From: Symsagittifera roscoffensis
Lineage: Eukaryota; Xenacoelomorpha; Acoela; Convolutidae
Assembly (NCBI RefSeq): GCF_963678635.1
Contig: NC_087069.1
Location: forward strand, 24,414,303-24,478,302
Length of the DNA stretch: 64,000 bases
Direction: 5' to 3'
In this document: piece after piece, positions 1 to 12,400 of the stretch
Layout of the letters: every line of letters starts with the position of its first letter
How positions within the stretch are numbered: position 1 is the first letter of the stretch
Translations under genes and position numbers: made by a program
The notes under the pieces: model-generated
Database searches by the model: none
What the model saw: the letters and a program-made list of their open reading frames with translations, nothing else
What the model was told of the DNA's origin: nothing

Positions 1-1740
1 GGAACGAGTGAGACTGTCGCACGAAAGAATGAGGATTTGGGAACTTTAATATGTTATTAAGCTGATCTCACCCCATCGAGAAGAATCTAAAGAGACGACG
101 AATGAGCCTGGAGACGAGTCACCGAAGAAGATGGAGCGCAGTATGTGTCTTGATGTGGCATCCGGAAATGGCGGACATTCTAGTCATGGGGGATCTTGCG
201 TAAGGATACAGTCATTTAGCTACATGGTTTGGTGACGTCACAGAGAAAAAAAAGTGAGGTGCAGATAAAATCCGGTTGCTACGCGAGTACTACGGTAGGT
301 TTGGCGACGGCACCAGGATTCGTCTCGAGAATGTGTAGTCTGGAGTCGCTGGAGATGCTGGAGATGCTGGAGTCAGAACACCATCTGATGACGGCGTTGA
401 GCGTAGAATCTTGGCCCTGAGTACTGCAGATGATTCAAAAGCGTATCAGGGATGGAAAATCGGCTTGGAAGCAGAAACGAGACAGCCAGTGAGTGAGGCT
501 TACAGTCTACCGATGAATGCGAAGTCTTTGGTGGGATCAGTCGAGGTGAATTTATGCGGAAGCCATTATCCACTGCACATGCCAATGGTGGATGCGTCTA
601 GGCAGAGGGTGATGAACGATAAGGCTTTCTCGGTGCCCAAGTGTGTGCTACTGTCGAGAATGTTGCTGAGAGCGGTGCCTGGACCCAGTGTGGAAAACTT
701 GAGCGATATCTGGGGAGAAGAATTCTTGAGATTGGAGAAAGAAAATTCTAGTGATATTGAAAAACAGACTGCGAGCAGTAAGACACTCAAAAAAGCTCGG
801 GCTGTAGATGACAATGATTTGACGAATGCGAAATCAATGGAGTTTAACCTTTGCTCGATGCTTCAAGAGAACAAGATCTCCTGAGCAACAATTTAACACA
901 TGAAGGCTATCCATGCCACTGGTTGGCACAGATGGTGTGGTATCCGGAGAAGTCAAACCTCTGCTTGATATCGGATATTGGAGAGACTCGGTCTATAGGA
1001 TTGCTAGATCATCAACAGAAGGTCACTCTCTTTCTGGTAAGTTCGATGCTGGCATTGCGATGGATTGAAGAGAACGTATCGAGTATCGGGAGTCAAAGGC
1101 ACCGACTGTGGCAGCGATACACGCTATTGATTATAGCAGGAGAGTTGAGTTGTTTGAGAGTGTCTGCAAGGTATTCGCAGTGCCTATGGAAGCGAGACGC
1201 ATGTGGGGTCGTAAACAACTCTGCTCGTGGTTCAGAGCGACGTTGACCTCGTGGCTGTATGTCTTGACGAAAAATCACATGAAGAAGCAGCAGAAGGAGT
1301 ATCGTCAGTTCCTGGCCGAGATTGGGCCGAAAGCCTTCAAGAGACCATTGCTCACCCATCGCAACGGAATAACGGGTTGGTAAAGTGTCTAGAGATAATA
1401 CTAAAGCAAGGGAGTCTCTACTGGGGAAAAATCTGGCAAAGAATGTGAGCTTGAGCTTACACAACTCCTTTTGCGTGAAACAGGTAAAGAAGCTACCAAA
1501 CCATTCAAGAAGATTGCAAGAACACAAAGAGTGGATGAGGGCCTATGAACAACTGAAGGCATTGGAAGAGATTGTGATAATTTCTGACGACGAAGAGTAA
1601 TTGACGAGGCAGATCACGGTATGGACATAGTACTTAAAGACAGTGGGGACGAAGTAGGCCGGGCACTTTGATAAATTCTCGAGTCTAAAGCAGCGAAAAG
1701 AATGGGGACTTGAGCGTGAACTCCGATGAAATCCGAGGAC
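1..1740 (+). pseudogene. Unrecognised GC-richer, frame-broken coding-like segment
   Basis: This stretch has visibly higher GC than the rest of the window and long open stretches on the plus strand that hand over between frames: 411-884 (157 codons), 851-1246, 1108-1383 and 1385-1600. The last ends in an acidic tail, EIVIISDDEE. No splice sites join them cleanly and no domain is recognisable. The pattern of overlapping open frames suggests an old coding sequence with frameshifts, perhaps from a retroelement, cut off at the window edge. It could instead be exons of a gene lying mainly to the left. I assign no function. Confidence 0.3.
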
Positions 1741-2388
1741 ACGGAAAAAAATTTTACCATATAAATTTTTGTTATCTAAAATAAATTATAAATATATTCA
1801 TAAATATTTGTAGGACAACTTTTTGACTGGGTTGAAAAAAAAATATTAGAAAAGTAGGTTACAAAGCTGAAATCGAGGGTCAGTTTGATGAAGGTTGTGA
1901 TCGCTGTTCAGCTATAGAGTGACAATTTTACATGGCTGTGAATTTTGGGGATGTAGATAAGGTTGAATATGCTGCAAACTTCTGTAACTGACCACTGGCA
2001 CTGTATCTTGAGGCGCATTTGATATTCTGGAGGCTCAGTGACATGACGACGACGCGCAATGGGGACATCGATCGTGAGTCCGGGGAGTATGTGCCATTCG
2101 CTCATATTGGAAGTCTGACCTTGATTTGAAAGTTTAACGTTGATTTTGCAGACAAGAGCTGTAGAGCTGTCTTGTTACTGATAGAGAGACTTGTGAGATC
2201 TTGCGGAACTAACCTCATTGAAAGAGAGAGAACCTTGAACGAAAAGGTGGACAGCTGAAGCTGCCCAATGTTTCAGAAGGTTAAACTTGTTCATTTAAAA
2301 TTACTCATTGCAGAAAGCTCAAGAATTGCTTTAATAATATCATTTACTTAATTCTAGAGTCGCTTCTCTATGTGAGTACCAAATTTAT
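1741..2388. other. Intergenic DNA, no gene seen
   Basis: The stretch is AT-rich at first (1750-1860). A more GC-rich patch at 1990-2110 resembles the preceding segment in style, for example a GGGGAC..CGTGA..TCCG phrase near 1703 and again near 2058. No supported exon, RNA gene or complete mobile element was found. Confidence 0.5.
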
Positions 2389-3872
2389 TTTTCTTGAGTG
2401 CATTTTACGTGATTATGTTGAGATAAGGCGATCTTTAAGTTGATCCAACTGAAATGGATCAAAGGTTCACTGTCTCATAAAACTAATGGTATACTAGAGC
2501 TTCCGACCCTGTTTCTATTGGCGTTCGCGTGATTTAGGTATTAAGAGAGCTAGCCATGGGGGTGTTATTAGTTCTAGTGGAGGGTGGAGGGTATTTTGGT
2601 AGTGGACTTCAAGCAGTATCACACGAATTGTAGTCTTATGTCGTGTGCGATCCGAAATTGCTCCGGGTGAATGAGGTATAAAAGCACAAGAGATAGTGTC
2701 CATGACCCTTGAGCCAATGGTTATAGGGCCTGTTTTTCTAAAATTCATATGTGACTTGGGTGCGATTGTTAAATTTCTATCTTTTTTCGATCCTTCTTTT
2801 TTGATCTCTTTTTTTTTCTTCAATTTTTCTTTCAATCTTTCTTTTTTTGTCCTTCTTTTTGACTTTTTAAAATTACTTGTATATTATTTTGATCCTCCTT
2901 TTTCTTATATGTCGTTTTCAATCCCTTTTCGTTTTCTTTTTCGATCCTTCTTTCGATCTTTTTTTTTCATAGATGTTTTTTTTTTTAAATTAAAACTTAA
3001 ATTTTCAAAAAACTTGATGTATTTTCTGTTTTCAAAATTTAAAATGCCTCACCTTTTAGTTGGGTGCTGTCAGGGTACTCTCATAAGTTGCTTATCTTGC
3101 CTCCAAGATCTTGCCTCCGAGATATGACGTTTTTTTGTGATTTTTTCAAGAGTTTTTCAAAAAACGAAAAAAAAATTTGTTTTCTAAGTTTGAAATCCCT
3201 TACCCTGTACTTGTGTGCTGTCAGAGCACTCTCCGGGGTTGCGAATCTTGCCTCAAATTATGATTGCTCGAAGCCTTCTAGTGTTCGAGGTATGACGTTT
3301 TTGTTTTTTAGTTTTTCAGCAATTTTAAAAAATTTTTGTTCCTCAAAACTTGATATTTTCAACCCTGTACTTGGGGGCTATCAGAGTACTCTCAGGGAAT
3401 TGCGATTCTTGCCTCCAATTTTGACTGCTCATATTCTTGTATTTTTCGAGATATTACGTTTCTTGTGATTTTTTCAAAAAAAATCCTTTAATTTTCTTTC
3501 AAAGTTTGGACTTCTTTACCCTTAAATTGTGTGATGTCAGGATATTCTGAGGAGTTGCGAATCTTGTCTCCAAATACGACTGCTCAAATCTTTTAGTTTT
3601 CGAGATATGACGTTTTTTGTGATTTTTCAAAAAAATTCAGAAAACTCAACGAATTTTTTTCTTCAAAATTTAAATTTCCAAACCTGTAGTTGTGGTCTAT
3701 CAGAGTACTCTCAGGGGTTGTGAACCCTGCCTCCACTTACGACTGCTCAAATGTGTGTAGTTTTCGGGATATGACGTTTTTTTGTAGTTTTTCCAAAAAA
3801 TTTTCAAAAATTTAAAATTATTTATTTTTCCAAATTTCAAACCCTTATCCTGTAGTTAGGTGCAGTCAGGGT

Positions 3873-4433
3873 GGAGTGCGGTCTGTTTTTAGACAACCGC
3901 GTGTTCATACTTGTCAGTAAGCAGACAAATACCATATTAACCAATCAGAATCGAGATGAAAAAGCAAACTTTTGAAATGTGTCACCTTTTGTGATTCCTT
4001 TTGAGATTTCTAGGTACTATCAGGGGTTACGATACTTGCCTTCAAATATAACTGCTCAAACCCTTGTAGTTTTCGAGATGACGTTTTTTTGGGATCATTC
4101 GAATACATTTCAGAAAACTTAACGAAATTGTTTTCATCAAAATTTGAAATTCTTAACCATGTAATTGGGTGCTGTCAGAGTACATAAAAAGCCTGCAGAT
4201 CTGGTTTCCAATATATGCGATTTTTCATGAGTTGTCAAAAATTCAAAGCACCGGAGGTGCGTTACACGCTTGTTTCTCTTAACCTCATATGTGACGTAAG
4301 CGGACGACTGTTACAAATTCTCAGTAAACTTGGAAAGTGAGTTCTCTTGTCATGATACTCAATTGTGAATACAGTAATTGTCTACTTACAGGCGAGTATG
4401 ATTAGGCGCTTGTCTACTTACAGACCGCACTCC
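3873..4433. mobile_element. TIR element M inside the array, copy 1
   Basis: The left end begins GGAGTGCGGTCTG and the right end finishes CAGACCGCACTCC. The inverted similarity continues for about 55 bp with some mismatches, through the AGACAA and CATACT phrases. Its body contains sequence related to the array's own T subunits. No clear target-site duplication is visible, as expected if copies spread by tandem duplication of the whole unit. It looks like a non-autonomous DNA transposon trapped in the array; it has no coding capacity. Confidence 0.7.
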
Positions 4434-5022
4434 GAGACAAGTATATGAAAAAAAGACCTCTTTACAGCTTTTTCTGGTTTTCTGTCTAATTTCTCAATTT
4501 TTGTCTCCTAGACTATTGAAAAAAATTTAAAGCAAATTAACGTCGCCGCGGTTTATTTCGAGAAAAAAGAAGTAAAATCAGAATATTTCCTATCGATCAA
4601 CAGCTATTTAATTAAGCTTCAGGAGCGTTAATTTAATTTTCTTGAGTGCATTTTACATGATTATGTTGAGATAAGGCAATCTTTAGGTTGATCCAACTGA
4701 AATGGATCAAAGGTTCACTGTCTAATAAAACCAATGGTATACTAGAGCTTCCGACCCTGTTTCTATTGGCGTTCGCGTGTTTTAGGTATTAAGAATCAAC
4801 GAATTTTTTTCTTCAAAATTTAAATTTCCAAACCTGTAGTTGTGGTCTATCAGAGTACTCTCAGGGGTTGTGAACCCTGCCTCCACTTACGACTGCTCAA
4901 ATGTGTGTAGTTTTCGGGATATGACGTTTTTTTGTAGTTTTTCCAAAAAATTTTCAAAAATTTAAAATTAATTATTTTTCCAAATTTCAAACCCTTATCC
5001 TGTAGTTGGGTGCAGTCAGGGT

Positions 5023-5581
5023 GGAGTGCGGTCTGTTTTTAGACAACCGCGTGTTCATACTTGTCAGTAAGCAGACAAATACCATATTAACCAATCAGAA
5101 TCGAGATGAAAAAGCAAACTTTTGAAATGTGTCACCTTTTGTGATTTCTTTTGAGATTTCTAGGTACTATCAGGGGTTACGATACTTGCCTTCAAATATA
5201 ACTGCTCAAACCCTTGTAGTTTTCGAGATGACGTTTTTTGGGATCATTCGAATACATTTCAGAAAACTTAACGAAATTGTTTTCTTCAAAATTTGAAATT
5301 CTTAACCATGTAATTGGGTGCTGTCAGAGTACATAAAAAGCCTGCAGATCTGGTTTCCAATATATGCGATTTTTCATGAGTTGTCAAAAGTTCAAAGCAC
5401 GGAGGTGCGTTACACGCTTGTTTCTCTTAACCTCATATGTGACGTAAGCGGATGACTGTTACAAATTCTCAGTAAACTTGGAAAGTGAGTTCTCTTGTCA
5501 TGATACTCAATTGTGAATACAGTAATTGTCTACTTACAGGCGAGTATGATTAGGCGCTTGTCTTTTTACAGACCGCACTCC
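5023..5581. mobile_element. TIR element M inside the array, copy 2
   Basis: Near-identical to the copy at 3873-4433, with the same GGAGTGCGGTCTG and CAGACCGCACTCC ends and only scattered substitutions and small indels. Confidence 0.7.
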
Positions 5582-7207
5582 GAGACAAGTATATGAAAAA
5601 AAGACCTCTTTATAGCTTTTTTCTGGTTTTCTGTCTACTTTCTCGATTTCTGTCTCCTATTGAAAAAAATTGAAAGCAAATTAACGTCGCCGCGGTGTAT
5701 TTCGAGAAAAAGAAGTAAAATCAGAATATTTCCTATCGATCAACAGCTATTTAATTAAGCTTCAGGAGCGTTGATTTAATTTTCTTGAGTGCATTTTACG
5801 TGATTATGTTGAGATAAAGCGATCTTTAGGTTTATCCAACTGAAATGGATCAAAGGTTCACTGTCTAATAAAACTAATGGTATACTAGAGCTTCCGACCC
5901 TGTTTCTATTGGCGTTCGCGTGTTTTAGGTATTAAGAGAGCTAGCCATGGGGGCGTTATTAGTTCTAGAGCAGTTTGGATAGTGGCCTTCAAGCAGTATC
6001 ACACGATTTGTAGTCTCATGTCGTACGCAATCCGAAATTGCTCCGAGTGAAAGAGGTATAAGCGCACAAGAGATAGTGTCCATGACCCTTGAGCCAATGG
6101 TTATAGGGCCTGTTTTTCTTAAATTTGTATGTGACATAGGTGCGACTGTTACATTTCTATCTTTTTTTCGATCCTTCTTTTTCGATCTCTTTTTCTTTCT
6201 TCAGTTTTTTTTTCAATCTTTCTTTTTCTGTCCTTCTTTTTGATTTTCTTAAAATTTCTTGTATATTATTTTGATCCTCCTTTTTCTTATATGTCGTTTT
6301 CAATCCCTTTTCGATTTCTTTTTCGATCCCTCTTTTTAATCTTTTTTTTTTCATATATGTTTTTTTTTATTAAAACTTGAATTTTCAAAAAATTTGATGT
6401 AATTTCTGTTTTTCAAAACTTGAAATGCCTCACCCTTTAGTTGGGTGCTGTCAGGGTACTCCCATAAATTGCGTTTCTTGCCTCCGAGATATGACGTTTT
6501 TTGTTCAAGATTTTTTTTCAAGAGCTTTTCAAATCTTACCCTGTAGTTGTGTGCTGCCAGAGTACTCTCAGGGGTTGCGAATCTTGCCTCCAATTATGAT
6601 TGCTCGAAGCCTTCTAGTGTTCGATGTATGACGTTTTTGTTTTTGATTTTTCAGCAAACTTAAAGAATTTTTGTTCTTCAAAATTTGATATTTTCAACCC
6701 TGTACTTGGGGGCTATCAGAGTACTCTCAGGGAATTGCGATCCTTGCCTCTAATTGTGACTGCTCAATTTCTTGTAATTTTCGAGATATGACGTTTCTTG
6801 TGATTTTTTCAGAAAAAATCATTTATTTTTCTTTCAAAGTTTGGACTTCTTTACCCTTAAGGTGTGTGATGTCAGGGTATTCTGAGGAGTTGCGAATCTT
6901 GCTTCCAAATACGACTGCTCAAATCTTTTAGTTTTCGAGAAATGACGTTTTTCGTGATTTTTCAAAAAAATTCAGAAAACTCAACGAATTTTTTTCTTCA
7001 AAATTTAAATTTCCAAACCGTATGTTGTGGTCTATCAGAGTACTCTCAGGGGTTCTGAACCCTGCCTCCAGTTGCGACTGCTCAAACGTGTGTAGTTTTC
7101 GGGATATGACGTTTTTTTGTAGTTTTTCCAAAAAATTTTCAAAAATTTCAAATTCTATATTTTTCCCAATTTCAAACCCTTATCCTGTAGTTGGGTGCAG
7201 TCAGGGT

Positions 7208-7487
7208 GGAATGCGGTCTGTTTTTAGACAACCGCGTGTTCATACTCGTCAGTAAGTAGACAAATACCATATTAACCAATCAGAATCGAGATGAAAAAGC
7301 AAACTTTTGATAAGTGTTACCTTTTGTGATTTCTAGATACTATCAGAGGTTACGATACTTGCCTTCAAATATGACTGCTCAGATCCTTGTAGTTTTCGAG
7401 ATGACGTTTTTTTGGGATCATTCGAATACATTTCAGAAAACTTAACGAAATTGTTTTCTTCAAAATTTGAAATTCCTAACAGAGCAG
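7208..7487. mobile_element. TIR element M, 5' half only
   Basis: It starts GGAATGCGGTCTG, a one-base variant of the usual terminus. It runs about 280 bp, then switches abruptly at about 7487 into the P block of the next unit. The right terminus is missing, so this marks a recombination junction between array units. Confidence 0.6.
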
Positions 7488-8770
7488 GGTGGAGGGTATT
7501 TTGATAGTGGCCTTCAAGCAGTATCACACGATTTGTAGTCTCATGTCGTACGCAATCCGAAATTGCTCCGAGTGAAAGAGGTATAAGCGCACAAGAGATA
7601 GTGTCCATGACCCTTGAGCCAATGGTTATAGGGCCTGTTTTTCTTAAATTCGTATGTGACATAGGTGCGACTGTTACATTTCTATCTTTTTTTCGATCCT
7701 TCTTTTTCGATCTCTTTTTCTATCTCTTTTTCTTTCTTCAATTTTTTTCAATCTTTCTTTTCCTGTCCTTCTTTTTGATTTTCTTAAAATTTCTTGTATA
7801 TTATTTTGATCCTCCTTTTTCTTATATGTCGTTTTCAATCCCTTTTCGATTTCTTTTTCGATCCCTCTTTTCGATCTTTTTTTTCATATATGTTTGTTTT
7901 TGATTAAAACTTAAATTTTCAAAAAATTGATGTAATTTCTGTTTTTCAAAATTTGAAATGCCTCACCTTTTAGTTGGGTGCTGTCAGGGTACTCCCATAA
8001 ATTGCGTATCTTGCCTCCAAGATCTTGCCTCCGAGATATGACGTTTTTCGTGATTTTTTTAAGAGTTTTTTCAAAAACGAAATAATTTTTGTTTTCTAAG
8101 TTTGAAATCCCTTACCCTGTAGTTGTGTGCTGTCAGAGTACTCTCAGGGATTGCGAATCTTGCCTCTAATTATGATTGCTCGAAGCCTTCTAGTGTTCGA
8201 TTTATGACGTTTTTGTTTTTAATTTTTCAGCAAACTTAAAGAATTTTTGTATTCAAAGTTTGGTATTTTCAACCCTGTACCTGGGGGCTATCAAAGTACT
8301 CTCAGGGAATTGCGATCCTTGCCTCCAATTGTGACTGCTCAATTTCTTGTATTTTTTGAGATATGACGTTTCTTGTGATTTTTCAAAAAAGTTCATTTAA
8401 TTTTTTTTCAAAGTTTGGACTTCTTTACCCTTAAGTTGTGTGATGTCAGGGTACTCTGAGGAGTTGCGAATCTTGTCTCCAAATACGACTGCTCAAATCT
8501 TTTAGTTTTCGAGATATGACGTTTTTCGTGATTTTTCAAAAAAATTCAGAAAACTCAACGAATTTTTTCTCTTCAAAATTTTAATTTCCAAACCTGTAGT
8601 TGGGGTCTATCAGAGTACTCTCAGGGGTTGTGAACCCTGCCTCCAGTTATGACTACTCAAATGTGTATAGTTTTCGGGATATGACGTCTTTTTGTGGTTT
8701 TTCCAAAAAAATTTCAAATTATTATTTTCAAATTTAAAACCCTTACCCTGTAGTTGGGTGCAGTTAGGGT

Positions 8771-9320
8771 GGAGTGCGGTCTGTATTTAGACAACCGCGT
8801 GTTCATACACGTCAGTAAGCAGACAAATACCATATCAACCAATCAGAAGCGAGATGAAAAAGCAAACTTTTGAAATGTGTCACCTTTTGTGATTTCTAGA
8901 TACTATCAGAGGTTACGATACTTGCCTTCAAATATGACTGCTCAGATCCTTTGTAGTTTTCGAGATGACTGTTTTTTGGGATCATTCGAATAAATTCCAG
9001 AAAACTTAACGAAATTGTTTTCTTCAAAATTTGAAATTCCTACCCATGTAATTGGGTGCTGTCAGAGTACACTAAAAGCCTGCAGATCTGGTTTCCAATA
9101 TATGCGATTTTTCATGAGTTGTCAAAAGTTCGAAGCACCGGAGGTGCGTTACACGCTAGTTTCTCTTAACCTCATATGTGACGTAAGCGGACGACTGTTA
9201 CAAATTCTCAGTAAACTTGGTAAGTGTGCTCTCTTGTCATGATTCTCATTGGTGAATACAGAAATTGTCTACTTAAAGACGAGTATGATTACGCGCTTGT
9301 CTACTCACAGACCGCACTCC
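8771..9320. mobile_element. TIR element M inside the array, copy 4
   Basis: A complete copy with both termini, somewhat more diverged than those at 3873 and 5023. It is followed directly by the last E block, which runs into the 3' end of CFAP69. Confidence 0.7.
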
Positions 9321-9437
9321 GAGACAAGTATATGAAAAAAGACGTCTTTATAGCTTTTTTCTGGTTTTCTGTCTACTTTCTCGATTTCTGTTTTCTAGAC
9401 TATTGAAAAAAGTGAACGCAAATTAACGTCGCCGCGG

Positions 9438-9443
9438 TTTATT
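9438..9443 (-). promoter_or_regulatory. Candidate poly(A) signal of CFAP69 (AATAAA)
   Basis: AATAAA on the minus strand, about 55 bp past the CFAP69 stop codon. It lies inside the E block of the repeat array. The E copy at 4434-4632 keeps the same hexamer, while the copy at 5582-5775 has a changed base. Confidence 0.55.
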
Positions 9444-9496
9444 TCGAGAAAAAGAGGTAAAATCAGAATATTTTTTATCGATCAACAGCTATTTAA

Positions 9497-12400
9497 TTAA
9501 GTTTCAGGAGCATTAAAGAAGGCTTTTCGGGAAGAAGTAGTTGTCTGCTGTCTGGGTTTGTTTCGTGAAGGCCTCTGGTCTTCAGGAAGAACCGGCATGT
9601 TGTCCGACGTCACTTGTCGAGACGCAAAAACCGTAGAGTTAAGTTTGCCAATAGATGTAGTGTGGAAGAATGGGTGCTTCAACACTGAGCTATCAATACG
9701 AGAGTTCGCAATTGAAGCTTCTTGTTCTTTTTTAGCCATTTTGAGAGCTCCATAATTCGAAGTTCGCAGGACGTATGCATCAAAGTCGGTCTTCAGTTTG
9801 ACTTGCTGCTTCCGCATTGATTTGATCTCAGAGTACACCATGTTTTCGTCTGCATTTTCCTGTTGTTCGAATGTTTCATGGAGCGACTTCTGGTAGGCCA
9901 GAGTCGCTTCAGCTCTGTCTCGGGAAATTCGTGAAATTGCTTCGAGGGCTTGTTTATCCTGGCCAATTGGACTTATGTTTTGCTCACGAAGTTCTTCTGT
10001 AATTTCCTTCCAAACTTCGCTTATTTTGAAGTCTAAAAAACATAATTGTTTTCCATCGCGGTTGAACTGAAATGTGTTTTCTAACAAAGGTAGCCGGTTG
10101 ATGTGCAAGTAGAATAGTTCCGATCAAACTCATTTAATCGTTTTAATAAATACCAATTACCGTGGTGCATAAACGTTTCATGTTTTAGTTCAGCTATACC
10201 CTTTATTGCATTTTATTTCAAAAAAAAACTTAATAAAGGGGGTTTCTGGGGATGTTGAATAAAAGAGTTATCGGTACTACTATGATAGACAGGTCCCGCA
10301 TGCATATTGCATGTAATAATTTTGAAAATTAGTTGGGTTATAAATTATTCATTTCAAAAATCTTGCAAAATATGTTCAGCCAAATACTTTCCAAATTGAA
10401 AATTTTAATCACTTTTGTTTATACATTGAAATTTACTCGCTTTACTTTATTTTACGGTTTAACGACCATATGATTGGATTGACTTATTTGTCATCAAAAC
10501 CCACAATTGGCGGTTTTTTTTTTTAGATTTTCAATTCTAAAATGGTTAGGGGGAGGTTTTATAAGATAACAAAACATAAAATTTGTGAAAATATACTGTG
10601 ACATCTTTTTGAAGCGCTCAATCATAATTACTAAACGATTTGAGAGCTCTAGGTGTCTTATTCTCAAAAGACCTGGTTATTTTCAAGGGACCACTCTATC
10701 ATAGTAGTACCGAGTTATCATATCGATGCAGAAATAATTGGAACCTATTTTTAACTCCACAACCGGGATCTAAAGCCCTCAGTCAGCTGCGATTTTTTTT
10801 ATTAGCCCCCGGCCTGCTCAGTGCAGAACCAACTGTAGGGGAGGGGGAGAGGCCATCCATTTTGCCGCAGCCGTCCCACCTTGAGGAGGCGGATGACACT
10901 GGGAACCCTCCAACCGTGACCGAAGCGGGATTCGAACGCATGACCCCAACAACAACAAAACATATTTTTCGATATATTGAAAAATGCGATAGTGAAATTC
11001 CTGTGTAAAATTGCTTACCGAAGTACCGCTCGATGTTAGCGAGCCATATATAATCCGTCGGAGCCAGACCTGGAAGCTCGTTGAATCCAATTTTGGTGAA
11101 AATTCCAAAAATCTTTGGCTTCATGTCGACGCTTACTTGTGATATGCTGTAGCTCATTTCATTCGAGCAACGTGGAGCGTTTTCTTCCAGGGCTGTCTCG
11201 AGCGGATTGTCGGGGTCTCGAAGGAACATTCGCTCCTCGGGCGGTTTTTGGCCTGGAAGACTAGTCGATGTTCCAACGCAGTCTTGCTGCCACAGAATGA
11301 TAAGTAGCTTCGCTATTTTGAGCTCAGACTTTCCTAAAAATCATATATATATTCCGTATAATATACGTTGTAATGTTGGTAGTATTGTTGGCAAAAGTTG
11401 TAAGTTGGCCTTTTTAGCAAATACGCAATTTTCAAATGCAATTTGTGGTACATTAGTCTTGTCAACTGTAAAAGAAGGAAACGATTTTCACTCATATTGG
11501 TCTAGATGATTTTTGTTGCTTTTTTTTCAGGAAAAAGTTTTTAAAATATTGACATTAAGTTTGATTCTTAGAGGCTTTTTCTTATGATTTTTTTAAAGTT
11601 CACTTTATTTGTTATAGCTTACCTATCCAAGTCATGGCGTGATGCAGCGACTTCGGATTCTCCAGTAAGTCCAAGAGACATCCTAAAATCACAGATTTCA
11701 AACTATCTCCATTTTTGTTGGCCAATTTAGCCCGGCTGGCTTGTTCGCTTTTATCCACTTGAGTCTGAAGCAAGTCCAAAAGAACGAACACTCCTTCTAG
11801 TTCGAGAAAGATGCACTCATTTGTGTATGACCCGCAAACACAGTTCCAAACTGTCTCGAGAGTTGCGAGGATAAGTCGGCTGTATCCCAGACCAAGACAG
11901 ACTTTCTTTGGGTTTATCCGAAGGGTTTTGGTCAGAATCTGTATTGCTTCTTCGCCTGATATGAATAGAATCATATGTAAATAAAAATATAATTTTTTCT
12001 TTGACTTGATTCTATAAATCTTAAAATTAGCAAAAAAAAACAGCAAATTGGGTCGATTTTGACTCAGTGGTCGACTAGAGTGAAAATTGTGTCTTATCAG
12101 AACAATCTGTTTCTTAGTTTTCTGGTGTCGTTGTAAAAGTGTACTTTGTAAATAATAGTTCGTTACCGTCGATGCGGGGTAGAAAAATCGACTATCAGTT
12201 GGCGTGCTCAAATTAGCTGTGAATTTTTGTCATTGAATTACTATTATTATGCATCTGACTTAAAGAATAGTCTGCTTCACCTATATTTTCTTTCCTGTCG
12301 TTGCTACTTTCCATCAGCAATGCCAAAGTGTACATTATTTCACATGTGATATCCAAATTGATGAAAGCGTCCGGTGCAATGCTTTGTGCTTGAGGCGTGA

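Larger units (their letters stand above)
2389..9513. repeat. Higher-order tandem repeat array, ~2.25-kb unit
   Basis: Four successive copies of a composite unit can be read. The full unit (2389-4632) runs H-P-Y-T-M-E: H, a 155-bp head (2389-2542; repeated at 4641 and 5782); P, about 235 bp ending near a CATATGTGAC motif (2545; 5937; 7488); Y, a T/C-rich tract with TCGATC motifs (2780-3000; 6160; 7684); T, tandem ~150-168-bp subunits (3040-3870; 6420; 7955); M, a TIR element; E, a ~195-bp tail (4434; 5582; 9321). The second unit (4641-5775) lacks P, Y and most of T. The third (5782-7487) stops inside M. The fourth (7488-9513) lacks H. Open frames inside are low-complexity artefacts of the Y tract. 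Confidence 0.9.

Noticed and set aside
2515-3468. Long open frames in the repeat array (for example phenylalanine-rich or lysine/glutamate-rich products)
   Set aside because: They follow from the T/C-rich low-complexity blocks and recur with each array unit (6157-6354, 7601-7903). There is no coding signature.
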